NCBI RefSeq assembly: GCF_001043005.1
Contig: NZ_JYKZ01000001.1
Location: 930,001 to 994,000, forward strand
Reading direction: 5' to 3'
Source of the DNA: Pseudomonas psychrophila
Lineage (GTDB): Bacteria; Pseudomonadota; Gammaproteobacteria; Pseudomonadales; Pseudomonadaceae
Length of the DNA: 64,000 nucleotides
Position numbers and translations under genes: made by a program. How positions within the stretch are numbered: the stretch's first letter is position 1; each line of letters begins with the position of its first letter. Of the stretch, positions 9,281 through 18,698 are shown one piece after another. Under the pieces are notes generated by a model. The model saw only the letters and a list, made by a program, of their open reading frames with translations. It was not told the DNA's origin and did not search any database.

Positions 9281-10426
9281 ATGCCCACCACAACTAAAAA
9301 AATCATGCTGGGCACCCTCGTCGTTGCCCTGATCGGTGGTACTGCCTTGTGGCTCAACCGCCCCGCACCCAGCAAGTCCACGGGTGGCGCGGCGGTGCCA
9401 GTCCGGGTTGTTCAAGTACTGCAGCAAGATGTAGCGCGCTATGTCAGCGGGATTGGCGCGGTGTTATCGCTGCACAGCGTGATGATCCGTCCCCAAATCG
9501 ACGGCATCCTCACCGACATACGGGTCGCCGAAGGCCAGGAGGTCAAGACTGGCGACCTCCTGGCGACCCTGGATGACCGCTCGATCAAGGCCAGCCTTGA
9601 CCAGGCCAAGGCCCAACTGGGGCAGAATCAGGCACAACTGCAAGTGGCACTGGCCGATCTCAAGCGCTACCAGGTATTGAGCGTGGACAACGGCGTGTCC
9701 AAACAAACCCTCGATCAACAACAAGCACTGGTCAATCAGCTCAAAGCCTCGGCGCTTGGCAATCAGGCGGCAATTACCGCGGCGCAGGTGCAGTTGTCGT
9801 ATACGCAAATACGCTCCCCGGTCACCGGCCGTGTAGGGATTCGTACGGTGGATGCGGGCAACTTCCTGCGGGTCAGCGATACCCAAGGGCTGTTTTCCGT
9901 CACCCAGATCGACCCCATCGCCGTCGAGTTTTCGCTGCCTCAACATCAGCTCCCCCTGCTGCACGACTTGCTCACGGCCAAAGACCCGGCCCGGGTCAAA
10001 GCTTTTATCGGTAACGCCGACAGCAGCGGCATGCCTCTGGGTGAAGGCCGCTTGAGTCTGATCGACAATCAGGTCTCGGCAACCACTGGCACGATCAAGG
10101 TTAAAGCCCGTTTCGACAATCCCAAGCAAACCCTGTGGCCCGGCCAACTGGTCAATGTCCAGATCCAGTCAGGGCTGGCGAAGAACGCGCTGGTGGTGCC
10201 GCCTCAGGTGGTGCAGCGCGGGCTGGACAACTACTTTGTTTACCGGGTGCTGGTCGACACCGTCGAGACAGTCCCCGTGCAGTTGGTCTATCAAGACACC
10301 GAGCAGAGCATCATCACCGGCGTTAACCCGGGCGACACGCTGGTCAGCGATGGTCAGTCGCGGCTCAAGCCAGGTTCGCGCATTGAAATACTGAGTGAGC
10401 CAACGGCCGCTCAGGTGCAGCCATGA
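9281..10426 (+). CDS. mexM: RND efflux periplasmic adaptor, MexM/MdtA-like
   Basis: Encodes 381 residues: an N-terminal membrane anchor (about 9-27), a lipoyl half-motif with RPQIDGILTDIRVAEGQEVK, a coiled-coil hairpin rich in Gln/Ala (about 105-165), the second lipoyl half with SPVTGRVGIR, and beta-barrel and membrane-proximal domains. It links the inner-membrane pump to an outer-membrane channel. The stop codon overlaps the pump gene start (ATGA). Adaptor, pump, response regulator and kinase in this order match PA1435-PA1438 (mexMN) of P. aeruginosa as I recall it; MdtA is the alternative name. Confidence 0.85.
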   Translation: MPTTTKKIMLGTLVVALIGGTALWLNRPAPSKSTGGAAVPVRVVQVLQQDVARYVSGIGAVLSLHSVMIRPQIDGILTDIRVAEGQEVKTGDLLATLDDRSIKASLDQAKAQLGQNQAQLQVALADLKRYQVLSVDNGVSKQTLDQQQALVNQLKASALGNQAAITAAQVQLSYTQIRSPVTGRVGIRTVDAGNFLRVSDTQGLFSVTQIDPIAVEFSLPQHQLPLLHDLLTAKDPARVKAFIGNADSSGMPLGEGRLSLIDNQVSATTGTIKVKARFDNPKQTLWPGQLVNVQIQSGLAKNALVVPPQVVQRGLDNYFVYRVLVDTVETVPVQLVYQDTEQSIITGVNPGDTLVSDGQSRLKPGSRIEILSEPTAAQVQP

Positions 10427-13400
10427 CCAACAGCCGCTCGCTGTCCGCCTGGTGCGTCGATCACCCCGTCGCCACGGTGCTGCTGACGTTCGCCCTGGTG
10501 CTCGTGGGGCTGATCGCCTTTCCACGCCTGCCTGTCGCCCCCTTGCCCGAAGCCGAGTTCCCGACCATTCAAGTGTCGGCACAGCTACCGGGCGCCAGCC
10601 CGGACACCATGGCCTCATCGGTGGCAACCCCGCTGGAGGTGCAGTTCAGCGCCATCCCCGGCATGACCCAAATGACCTCCAGTAGTGCGCTGGGCTCGAC
10701 CACCCTGACCCTGCAATTCACCCTGAGCAAAAGCATCGACACCGCGGCACAAGAAGTCCAGGCGGCGATCAACACCGCCTCCGGCAAGTTACCCAAGGAT
10801 ATGCCGACCCTGCCGACCTGGAAGAAGGTCAACCCGGCCGACAGCCCGGTGCTGATTCTGAGCATCAGTTCAATGCACATGCCCGGCACCGAACTCAGCG
10901 ATTATGTCGAAACCCTGTTGGCCCGGCAGATCAGCCAGATTGATGGCGTGGGCCTGATCAACATCACCGGCCAGCAACGCCCGGCGATCAGGGTCCAGGC
11001 CTCCGCCGACAAGCTGGCCGCCATTGGCCTGACCCTGGCCGATATTCGCCTGGCCATCCAGCAAACCAGCCTCAATCTAGCCAAGGGCGCGCTGTACGGC
11101 CCGTCGAGCATTTCTACCCTGTCGACCAACGATCAGTTGTTTGACGCGGATGAGTACGGCCAACTGATCGTCTCGTACAAGGACGGCGCCCCCGTGCAGC
11201 TGCGCGACGTAGCACGGGTGGTCAACGGTGCAGAAAACGATTACGTACAAGCCTGGTCCGGGCATCAGCCGGGGCTCAACCTGGTGATATCACGTCAGCC
11301 GGGGGCGAACATCGTTGAAACCGTGGACCGAATTCAGGCCGCCCTGCCCGGATTGCAAGCCATGTTGCCGGCCTCGGTTGAAGTGACCGTGCTCAGTGAC
11401 CGCACCAAAACCATTCGCGCATCCTTGCATGAAGTTGAAATCACCTTGCTGATTGCCGTGCTGCTGGTAGTCGCGGTGATGGCGCTGTTTTTGCGCCAAT
11501 GGTCCGCCACGCTGATTGTGTCGGCGGTCCTCGGGGTTTCGCTGATTGCCAGTTTTGCCCTGATGTATGTGCTGGGCTTCAGCCTCAACAACCTGACGCT
11601 GGTGGCGATTGTGGTGGCCGTAGGGTTTGTGGTCGACGATGCGATTGTGGTGGTGGAGAACATTCACCGTCATCTCGAAGCCGGCGAAAGCATGCGCGAC
11701 GCCGCGATCAAGGGTTCCAGCGAGATTGGTTTTACCGTGGTTTCCATCAGCTTCTCGCTGGTGGCCGCGTTCATTCCGCTGCTGTTCATGGGCGGCGTGG
11801 TCGGACGGCTGTTCAAGGAGTTCGCCCTGACCGCAACCTCGACCATCCTGATTTCAGTCGTGGTGTCACTGACCCTCGCCCCGACGCTGGCCGCGCTGTT
11901 TATGCGTTCACCGGTGCACACGCCAGACGCCAGGCCGGGCTTTGGCGAGCGCTTGCTGGCGTGGTACGAAAAAGGCTTGAAACGCGCACTGGCGCACCAG
12001 CGGTTGATGCTGGGGATTTTCGGCGTGACGCTGGCCATGGCCATCGTCGGGTACGTGCTAATCCCCAAAGGGTTCTTCCCGGTACAGGACACCGGCTTCG
12101 TGCTCGGCACCAGCGAAGCGGCGTCCGACATTTCATTCCCGGACATGACCCAAAAGCACCTGGCGCTGGCCAGCATCATCAGTAACGACCCTGCGGTCCA
12201 GGCTTTTTCCCACTCCGTGGGCGTGACCGGCAGCAACCAGACCATCGCCAACGGCCGCTTCTGGATTGCCCTTAAAGACCGGAAAAACCGCGATGTGTCG
12301 GCCAGCGAATTTATCGACCGGATTCGCCCGCAACTGGCCAAGATACCAGGCATCGTGCTGTACCTGCGCGCAGGCCAGGACATCAACCTCAGTTCGGGGC
12401 CAAGCCGCAGCCAGTATCAATACGTGCTCAAAAGCAACGACGGCCCGACGCTCACCACCTGGACCCAGCGCCTGACTGAAAAGCTGCGCGCCAACCCGGC
12501 GTTTCGCGACGTGTCCAACGACCTGCAACTGGGCGGCAGCATCACCCATATCAGTATCGACCGGAACGCGGCAGCCCGCTTCGGCCTCACTGCCACCGAT
12601 GTCGATGAGGCGCTGTACGACGCGTTTGGCCAGCGGCAGGTCAATGAGTTTCAGACCGAAACCAACCAGTACAACGTGATTCTGGAGGTGGACGCGCAGC
12701 AGCGTGGCAAAGCTGAGAGCCTGAACTACTTCTACCTGCGCTCGCCGTTGACCGGGGAAATGGTGCCGCTGTCGGCCCTGGCAAAGGTTGATGCACCTAC
12801 CAGCGGGCCGCTCTCGATCAGCCATGACGGTATGTTCCCGGCAGCCAACCTGTCATTCAACCTCGCGCCCGGCGTGGCCTTGGGCGATGCCGTGTTGATG
12901 CTTAATCAGGCTAAAAATGAAATCGGCATGCCGAGCACCATCAGCGGCAACTTCCAGGGGGCTGCGCAAGCGTTTCAGAGCTCGCTGTCCAGCCAGCCGT
13001 GGCTAATCCTGGCGGCACTGGTCGCGGTTTACATCATTCTGGGGGTGCTCTATGAGAGCTTTGTGCACCCGCTGACAATCATTTCGACCCTGCCATCGGC
13101 AGGGGTCGGGGCGCTATTGATGCTGTGGATATGCGGCCAGGACTTTTCGATCATGGCGCTGATAGGGCTGGTGCTGCTGATCGGTATCGTCAAGAAAAAT
13201 GGCATCCTGATGATCGACTTTGCCCTCGACGCCCAGCGCAACCGCGGTTTGAGCCCCGAAGAGGCCATCTACCAGGCGTGCATTACGCGGTTCAGGCCCA
13301 TCATCATGACCACCCTCGCCGCTTTGCTGGGTGCCCTGCCGCTGATGCTCGGCTACGGCACCGGTGCCGAACTGCGCCAGCCACTGGGGATCGCCGTGGT

Positions 13401-13518
13401 TGGCGGGCTACTGGTGAGCCAGGCACTGACCCTGTTTACCACGCCGGTCATATACTTGTGGCTTGAGCGGATGTTCCATCGCTCCAAATCCGCCAGTGTG
13501 CTGGCGACGAATCACTGA
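10423..13518 (+). CDS. mexN: RND multidrug efflux transporter, MexN/MdtB-like
   Basis: Encodes 1031 residues, normal for an HAE1-type RND pump with 12 membrane helices and two large periplasmic loops. Helix 4 has the proton-relay motif VGFVVDDAIVVVENIHRH with the double Asp, and the second half has GIVKKNGILMIDFA. It exports drugs by proton antiport. Only one pump gene is present, unlike the double-pump mdtBC or muxBC operons, and no outer-membrane channel gene follows, so it probably uses an OprM-like channel encoded elsewhere. The ATG overlaps the adaptor gene by four bases. Confidence 0.9.
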   Translation: MTNSRSLSAWCVDHPVATVLLTFALVLVGLIAFPRLPVAPLPEAEFPTIQVSAQLPGASPDTMASSVATPLEVQFSAIPGMTQMTSSSALGSTTLTLQFTLSKSIDTAAQEVQAAINTASGKLPKDMPTLPTWKKVNPADSPVLILSISSMHMPGTELSDYVETLLARQISQIDGVGLINITGQQRPAIRVQASADKLAAIGLTLADIRLAIQQTSLNLAKGALYGPSSISTLSTNDQLFDADEYGQLIVSYKDGAPVQLRDVARVVNGAENDYVQAWSGHQPGLNLVISRQPGANIVETVDRIQAALPGLQAMLPASVEVTVLSDRTKTIRASLHEVEITLLIAVLLVVAVMALFLRQWSATLIVSAVLGVSLIASFALMYVLGFSLNNLTLVAIVVAVGFVVDDAIVVVENIHRHLEAGESMRDAAIKGSSEIGFTVVSISFSLVAAFIPLLFMGGVVGRLFKEFALTATSTILISVVVSLTLAPTLAALFMRSPVHTPDARPGFGERLLAWYEKGLKRALAHQRLMLGIFGVTLAMAIVGYVLIPKGFFPVQDTGFVLGTSEAASDISFPDMTQKHLALASIISNDPAVQAFSHSVGVTGSNQTIANGRFWIALKDRKNRDVSASEFIDRIRPQLAKIPGIVLYLRAGQDINLSSGPSRSQYQYVLKSNDGPTLTTWTQRLTEKLRANPAFRDVSNDLQLGGSITHISIDRNAAARFGLTATDVDEALYDAFGQRQVNEFQTETNQYNVILEVDAQQRGKAESLNYFYLRSPLTGEMVPLSALAKVDAPTSGPLSISHDGMFPAANLSFNLAPGVALGDAVLMLNQAKNEIGMPSTISGNFQGAAQAFQSSLSSQPWLILAALVAVYIILGVLYESFVHPLTIISTLPSAGVGALLMLWICGQDFSIMALIGLVLLIGIVKKNGILMIDFALDAQRNRGLSPEEAIYQACITRFRPIIMTTLAALLGALPLMLGYGTGAELRQPLGIAVVGGLLVSQALTLFTTPVIYLWLERMFHRSKSASVLATNH

Positions 13519-13526
13519 GGCGGGTC

Positions 13527-14201
13527 ATGCGCGTTCTGATTATCGAAGACGAAGAAAAAACCGCCGACTACCTGCACCGCGGCCTGACCGAGCAAGGGTA
13601 CACGGTGGATGTGGCCCGCGACGGGATCGAAGGCCTGCACCTGGCGATGGAGAGCGACTACGCGGTGATCGTGCTCGATGTGATGCTGCCCGGCCTCGAC
13701 GGTTTTGGCGTGCTGCGTGCCTTGCGGGCGCGCAAGCAAACGCCAGTGATCATGCTGACCGCCCGCGAGCGGGTCGAAGACCGGATTCGCGGGCTGCGCG
13801 AAGGTGCCGACGATTACCTGGGCAAGCCGTTTTCGTTTCTGGAGCTGGTGGCCCGCCTGCAAGCCCTGACCCGTCGCAGCGGCGGTCATGAACCCGTGCA
13901 GGTGACCGTGGATGACCTGTGGATAGACCTGATCAGCCGCAAGGCCAGTCGCGCCGGAGCCCGACTGGATCTGACCGCCAAGGAGTTTTCGCTGCTCAGC
14001 GTACTGGCGCGGCGCCAGGGTGAGATTCTTTCCAAGACGGCCATCGCCGAGATGGTCTGGGACATCAACTTCGACAGCGACGCCAACGTGGTCGAAGTCG
14101 CCATTAAGCGTTTGCGGGCCAAGCTCGACGGCCCCTTCGAGCACAAGCTGCTGCACACCATTCGCGGCATGGGTTACGTGCTGGAGCGGCGTGGTGTTTA
14201 A
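13527..14201 (+). CDS. OmpR-family response regulator of the efflux operon
   Basis: Encodes 224 residues. The receiver domain has EDEE, acceptor Asp51 in VIVLDVMLPGLDG, and the conserved Lys in GKPFSFLELVARL. The C-terminal winged helix is of the CusR/CopR group (SDANVVEVAIKRLRAKLD, then RGMGYVLE). It starts eight bases after the pump gene and overlaps the kinase gene by eight bases, so it very probably controls this efflux operon. Similarity to metal-responsive regulators does not prove a metal signal. Confidence 0.9.
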   Translation: MRVLIIEDEEKTADYLHRGLTEQGYTVDVARDGIEGLHLAMESDYAVIVLDVMLPGLDGFGVLRALRARKQTPVIMLTARERVEDRIRGLREGADDYLGKPFSFLELVARLQALTRRSGGHEPVQVTVDDLWIDLISRKASRAGARLDLTAKEFSLLSVLARRQGEILSKTAIAEMVWDINFDSDANVVEVAIKRLRAKLDGPFEHKLLHTIRGMGYVLERRGV

Positions 14202-15582
14202 GCGACTCAGCACCCTGAATTCGATCGCCCTGCGCCTGAGTGCAATGTTTGCCCTCGTGGCGCTGCTGGTGTTTGTGCTGATCGGCGGTGCGCTGTATCA
14301 GCAGGTCGACAAAAGTATTAGCCGTCTGCCGGAAGCAGAACTGGATGCGCGTTACAGCGTGCTGGAGTCTTCCGTAAATCGTTACGGCACGCCCGAACAC
14401 TGGGCCAAAATCAGCGCCAAGCTTAAGTTGCTCAGCGAAGAAGACAAACGCATCCGATTCTGGGCAATCAGTTCGGACCCGCTCTATGAATACGGCAACC
14501 CCGAAGCCGCCGTACGCGAGTTCGCCCAAGGCCCGACCGGTGTTCGGGACCTGCAGCTGCCTGGTCAGGCTTATCCTTTCAACGTGCTGATCAGCCAGAT
14601 CCCGGCCAAGGAACAACGCCCGGCGATGCGCTTTTTAATAGCCATCGATACGCAAACCTTTCGTCAGACCCAGCACCACTTGCTGATCGCGTTAATCAGC
14701 TTGGCGGCTATTGGTGTTCTGCTGGCCTCACTGCTCGGCTATTGGGTGGCAAGGATCGGCCTCAAGCCGTTGAACATTTTGTCTGAGGCCGCGCAAAAAC
14801 TGGCTCCCCCACGGTTGTCTGGACGCTTGCACCTCGCACCCATGGCTCCGGAACTGGAGCAACTGGTCAGCGCCTTCAACGCAACCCTCGAACGCGTCGA
14901 GTTGGCCTATACGCGGCTGGAGTCGTTCAATGCCGACGTGGCCCATGAACTGCGCTCACCCCTGACCAACCTGATTGGCCAAACCCAGGTTGCACTGACG
15001 CGGGGGCGTTCGGCCGAGCACTACTTTGAGGTGTTGCAATCCAACCTCGAAGAACTGGAGCGCCTGCGCAGTATCATCAATGACATGCTGTTTCTGGCCA
15101 GCGCCGATCAGGGGAGCAAGGCGAGCAAACTGACCCGGGCGTCCCTGGCAGATGAAGTGGCCACGACCCTGGATTATCTGGAGTTCATTCTTGAGGACGC
15201 GCAGGTTGATGTGAGGGTGAGCGGCGATGCTCAGGTCAATATCGAAAAAGCCCATCTGCGCAGGGCACTGATCAACTTGCTGAGCAATGCTGTGCAGCAC
15301 ACCGAGGCCGGGCAATCGATTGACGTACAGATCAGTCGTACGGAGGATCAGGTGACCATCAGTATCAGCAATCCTGGCGAGCCGATAGCCCAAGAACATT
15401 TACCTCGCCTGTTCGAGCGCTTTTATCGCGTTGATGCGGCCCGCTATAACAGTGGCGCCAATCACGGATTGGGGCTGGCCATTGTTAAAGCGATTGCACA
15501 CATGCACGGCGGCGACGTGTTTGTACGCAGCCAACACGGTAGAAATATATTTGGACTGACACTCCCCGAGCCCCAGATGTAA
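14194..15582 (+). CDS. Sensor histidine kinase of the efflux operon
   Basis: Encodes 462 residues from a GTG at 14194, with GGAG seven bases before it; the open frame continues upstream inside the regulator gene, which is a shadow. Two membrane helices (about 11-32 and 168-190) flank a periplasmic sensor domain. HAMP, HisKA with NADVAHELRSPLTNL (phospho-acceptor His) and HATPase with N-box NLLSNAVQHTEAG follow. It resembles the CusS/heavy-metal sensor group. The signal cannot be read from the sequence. Confidence 0.9.
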   Translation: MFKRLSTLNSIALRLSAMFALVALLVFVLIGGALYQQVDKSISRLPEAELDARYSVLESSVNRYGTPEHWAKISAKLKLLSEEDKRIRFWAISSDPLYEYGNPEAAVREFAQGPTGVRDLQLPGQAYPFNVLISQIPAKEQRPAMRFLIAIDTQTFRQTQHHLLIALISLAAIGVLLASLLGYWVARIGLKPLNILSEAAQKLAPPRLSGRLHLAPMAPELEQLVSAFNATLERVELAYTRLESFNADVAHELRSPLTNLIGQTQVALTRGRSAEHYFEVLQSNLEELERLRSIINDMLFLASADQGSKASKLTRASLADEVATTLDYLEFILEDAQVDVRVSGDAQVNIEKAHLRRALINLLSNAVQHTEAGQSIDVQISRTEDQVTISISNPGEPIAQEHLPRLFERFYRVDAARYNSGANHGLGLAIVKAIAHMHGGDVFVRSQHGRNIFGLTLPEPQM

Positions 15583-15836
15583 ACACCTATAAACACAACA
15601 TCAAACAATAACACCCCTTCCGTAAACACATTAAACACATACACCTTAGAACTACCATAACTTTTCACGCACAATAAATACCCAGCATCATAATCACACC
15701 TGCTAATTATGACAGTAGACGACTTAACCCCCCCTCCTCATACTCCCCCTGCGACAAGTAATAAATACCCAACACAACTGCCCTTAATTTAAGTCCGCTA
15801 CCCAACACACTTAACTTTCCTGAACAGGTAGTTCTC
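15583..15836. other. AC-rich, G-poor spacer
   Basis: The plus strand is very rich in A and C and poor in G, unlike both flanks. It contains several TAAACAC copies and two copies of AATAAATACCCA at about 15673 and 15762. No gene is visible. It presumably carries the promoter of the downstream unknown gene; an AGGT ribosome site lies near its end. Confidence 0.6.
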
Positions 15837-16496
15837 ATGAATGACTTCAATAGCAGTGACGACTTCACCAAAAACAATGATACCCACGTGTTAGCAGGAC
15901 CCGCGACCCGGATTTTAATCGGCGGTAGCGGCGACACTGACACCCCCATCAATACAGGATGCACTATCCGGACGCCCTCACTGGTTCAGGATGCCAACGG
16001 CAACACCGTGTACGAGGGGGTCGTTTACTGGAGCATGAGCACCAGCCCGCACATGCCGAACTTCAACATCACCAATACCAGCGCTCGAAACTGTCTTATC
16101 ACAGGGCCCGTGACAAAAAGCTTTTCTTTAACCATGAAAGCCACCTACCTTAACCTTACAACTTCCAAAACAATTCCTGTTAGAGCCATTATTCCAACCA
16201 CCCCAAAAATCGAGACTGTTTCACCTCCTCACAACAGCGAATATATAAAAGAGGCTTCAATAACGCTTAAAGTAAAAACAACAGGTATTCGACCTGAGGA
16301 AGCCCACTTCTACACTGTTCGGTATGAGCGACCCGGAGGTCCTGGCCTTGGTATGGGCGCAGCATTCCCTAACTTTGAAGTTACCACGTGGGCCAACCCG
16401 GCTTTTCCGGGAGTCAATACGGTCTATGCCTCATTATGGGATTCGCGCCTGAACCATGAGGTTTCGCTAGCCACGATCAAGTTTACAGTCGTGTAA
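15837..16496 (+). CDS. Hypothetical protein, 219 residues, probable beta-rich
   Basis: I do not recognise this protein. There is no signal peptide or hydrophobic helix. The first 15 residues are polar (Asn/Asp/Ser-rich), followed by stretches alternating hydrophobic and Thr/Ser residues that suggest two Ig-like beta-sandwich domains (about 20-115 and 120-219). The second begins at PKIETVSPPHNSEYIKEASI, which reads like a carbohydrate-binding or cell-surface Ig repeat. Base composition is lower in G+C than the neighbours, and the upstream spacer is skewed, so it looks like a recently acquired or fast-evolving gene. The reading frame and the ATG at 15837 seem real. Confidence 0.7.
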   Translation: MNDFNSSDDFTKNNDTHVLAGPATRILIGGSGDTDTPINTGCTIRTPSLVQDANGNTVYEGVVYWSMSTSPHMPNFNITNTSARNCLITGPVTKSFSLTMKATYLNLTTSKTIPVRAIIPTTPKIETVSPPHNSEYIKEASITLKVKTTGIRPEEAHFYTVRYERPGGPGLGMGAAFPNFEVTTWANPAFPGVNTVYASLWDSRLNHEVSLATIKFTVV

Positions 16497-16832
16497 CTGC
16501 GTCCTGAGCACGTCATTCTTTCAGGCGTAATTCAATCTTAACGCGCGTTGACCATCGTATTGAGCCCCAGTACACATTGCCCGGCGCGTGACGCAATGAC
16601 GGTGCATCTGTGTCATCCATCCCCGCAGGAGCTGAGCAAGGCTGCAACCTTTGACGTCAAAAGGATTGCCACCCTGCTCAGTTCTCGCGGCTTGATGTGT
16701 CTAGCTCGCTCATCTCCCGGTTTGTTACTTGAAACGCAAAAGTCCTTGTCCAAAACATGGCTTTTTCGCCACCTCGCACCGCTATAGATTTAGGCCATCA
16801 CACAGCACTTGCTAAGCAAGAAGGTCTTTGAA
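16497..16832. other. Intergenic region, no convincing gene
   Basis: A 79-codon ORF (16548-16787) has no recognisable sequence and no convincing ribosome site, and I do not call it. A TATAGA at 16783-16788 could be the -10 element for the small exported protein that starts at 16833; no good -35 is visible. Confidence 0.4.
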
Positions 16833-17057
16833 ATGTCCAGCAGTATGGGTATGGCTAGCGTTTTCGTTTTGTCGTCTTTGTTGTTGTCGCCTTTGGCCAT
16901 GGCGGAAGAATCCCCTGCATTCGTCGCACAAAATGCGGCACGCGCAGCTTCTTTTGAGCAGAACCAGGCAGAGCTGACGGCACGTCAACAAAACGACGCC
17001 AAGCCCCAGCAAAAGCAGGCCAAAGCCAGCGTTTCGGATGAAGCAAAAGACAGTTGA
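16833..17057 (+). CDS. Small exported Ala/Gln-rich protein
   Basis: Encodes 74 residues from the ATG at 16833, with AAGG eight bases upstream; an earlier in-frame ATG at 16809 is less well placed. A signal peptide is clear: hydrophobic core about 5-22 (MASVFVLSSLLLSPL) and cleavage after AMA. The mature part of about 50 residues is polar and helical, rich in Ala, Gln and Lys (KPQQKQAKAS). I do not recognise the family. A strong terminator follows, so it is its own transcription unit rather than the first gene of the porin operon. Confidence 0.7.
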   Translation: MSSSMGMASVFVLSSLLLSPLAMAEESPAFVAQNAARAASFEQNQAELTARQQNDAKPQQKQAKASVSDEAKDS

Positions 17058-17120
17058 TCCAACACTTTCAAACTTCCCGACCCAGTCAGCCATATGCCAT
17101 GCATGTGACTGATTGTTTCA

Positions 17121-17148
17121 AAAGCCGCTATGATAGCGGCTTTTTTTT
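17121..17148 (+). terminator. Rho-independent terminator
   Basis: A perfect 10-bp stem AAAGCCGCTA / TAGCGGCTTT with a three-base loop, running into eight T. It ends the transcript of the small exported protein. Confidence 0.9.
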
Positions 17149-17247
17149 GTTTAAAAAAAAGCACTGCCTCTCTGGAGTGCGATCAAGCAAGCACAGTTTC
17201 TTTGATCAAAATAACAACTGCCGCCACTCTCAAGGAGCAACTCACTG

Positions 17248-18567
17248 GTGAAGTACTCACTAAAACTCAGTCCGTTATTCATTGCCCTGGCTGCAACGAT
17301 CCCCACTTTCACCCATGCCGCTGACGACGCCTCAAAAGACGGCTTTATCGAAGGCTCAAGCCTCAAAATTAACGCCCGCAACTACTACATGAACCACGAT
17401 ATCCGCAGCCCCCATGCCGATGACAGCAAGGAATGGGGCCAAGGTTTCGTCGGTAAATTTGAGTCGGGCTTCACTCAGGGCACGGTCGGCTTCGGCCTTG
17501 ATGCCTACGCCCTGCTTGGGCTCAAGCTCGACGGCGGTGGCGGCACGGACGGCAGCAGCATCCTGCCGGTCAGTGATGGTAACGGCAAAGCCCCCACATC
17601 CTTCTCGTCTGCCGGTGCGGCATTGAAAATTCGGGCATTTGATACCGAACTCAAGGCAGGCGATCTGTTTTTGACCAACCCGGTGATTGCCGGCGGCGAA
17701 ACTCGCATGCTGCCGCAGACCTTTCGCGGTGTCAGCCTGACCAATCACAGCTTCGATGGCTGGATGTTCGAAGGCGGCCAGGTCAGCTTTGAAAAGCCCT
17801 ACAACCAGAGTGGCATGCGCCGTCTGACAACCACCTACGGCGACCTTGGCGATCAGAGCAGCAAGCACATCACCTGGGCCGGTACGTCCTGGAGCGGTGT
17901 GCCTGGGATTACCAGCAATTTATATGCGGCCCAGCTGCAGGATATCTGGAACCAGTACTACTACGACCTGGATTACACCTATGCGCTGACCGAGAGCATC
18001 AGCCTTAATCCCGGCCTGCATTTCTATCACACCCAGGACACCGGTAAGGCGCTGCTGGGGGATATCGACAACAACACTTTCAGCCTGCACTTCGCGGTCG
18101 GAGTCGACGGACACAAGGTGACGGCGGTCTACCAGCGGGTCAACGGCAACACGCCTTTTGACTACCTCTATCAGGGTGACAGCGTTTACCTCGACAACTC
18201 GCAGCAATATTCGGACTTCAACGGCCCCAACGAACGCTCCTGGAAGCTGCAATACGAATATGACTTTGCCGGGCTCGGTATTCCAGGTCTGACGACCAGT
18301 GCTTCCTACTCACGCGGCGAGCTGGATTTGACCAAGGCTGACGCCAACAGCATCGGCTACAGCAACTGGTACAACCCCGCAGGCAAGAATGCCCATCACT
18401 GGGAGCGCGATCTGGGGGTCAAGTACGTACTTCAGGAAGGCAAGGCCAAGGATCTGGCAGTAAGCCTGCGCTGGGCAACCAACCGCGGTAACACGGCTTA
18501 CCAGAGCGTCGACAACGATGTCGATGAGTACCGGGTAATCGTCGACTATCCTATTGATGTGTTTTAA
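17248..18567 (+). CDS. OprD-family outer-membrane porin
   Basis: Encodes 439 residues from a GTG at 17248, with AAGGAG ten bases upstream. A signal peptide ends at THAAD (about residue 25). The mature protein is of OprD length, has a high Tyr/Trp/Gly content and repeated amphipathic strands, and ends in Phe (YPIDVF), as 18-strand porins do. OprD channels take up amino acids, aromatic or other carboxylates; the substrate cannot be told here. Terminators lie on both sides, so it is monocistronic. Confidence 0.92.
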   Translation: MKYSLKLSPLFIALAATIPTFTHAADDASKDGFIEGSSLKINARNYYMNHDIRSPHADDSKEWGQGFVGKFESGFTQGTVGFGLDAYALLGLKLDGGGGTDGSSILPVSDGNGKAPTSFSSAGAALKIRAFDTELKAGDLFLTNPVIAGGETRMLPQTFRGVSLTNHSFDGWMFEGGQVSFEKPYNQSGMRRLTTTYGDLGDQSSKHITWAGTSWSGVPGITSNLYAAQLQDIWNQYYYDLDYTYALTESISLNPGLHFYHTQDTGKALLGDIDNNTFSLHFAVGVDGHKVTAVYQRVNGNTPFDYLYQGDSVYLDNSQQYSDFNGPNERSWKLQYEYDFAGLGIPGLTTSASYSRGELDLTKADANSIGYSNWYNPAGKNAHHWERDLGVKYVLQEGKAKDLAVSLRWATNRGNTAYQSVDNDVDEYRVIVDYPIDVF

Positions 18568-18576
18568 TCCTTGACC

Positions 18577-18603
18577 ATAAGGCCAGCTTTTAGCTGGCCT
18601 TAT
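18577..18603 (+). terminator. Hairpin terminator after the porin gene
   Basis: A perfect 11-bp inverted repeat ATAAGGCCAGC / GCTGGCCTTAT with a five-base loop, ten bases after the stop codon. Only a short pyrimidine-rich tail (TATCTCT) follows, so it may stabilise the 3' end as much as terminate. Confidence 0.65.
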
Positions 18604-18622
18604 CTCTGTAAGGAATCACCTT

Positions 18623-18649
18623 ATGGCAGGGCACGAATCGTATCTGTGA
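18623..18649 (+). other. Eight-codon ORF with a good ribosome site, out of frame with the cyclase
   Basis: ATG at 18623 is preceded by TAAGGA at 8 bases, but its frame ends at TGA 18647-18649 (MAGHESYL). It lies 50 bases before the first ATG of the diguanylate cyclase. It may be the original start of that gene disrupted by a frameshift, or a leader peptide. Confidence 0.4.
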
Positions 18650-18698
18650 GGGCAAGGCCATTCCATTCTCCCCGCGTTCACACATCATCACTCGACGC

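Noticed and set aside
16548..16787. 79-codon ORF between the unknown gene and the small exported protein
   Set aside because: No recognisable sequence, no convincing ribosome site and a frame that looks like chance.
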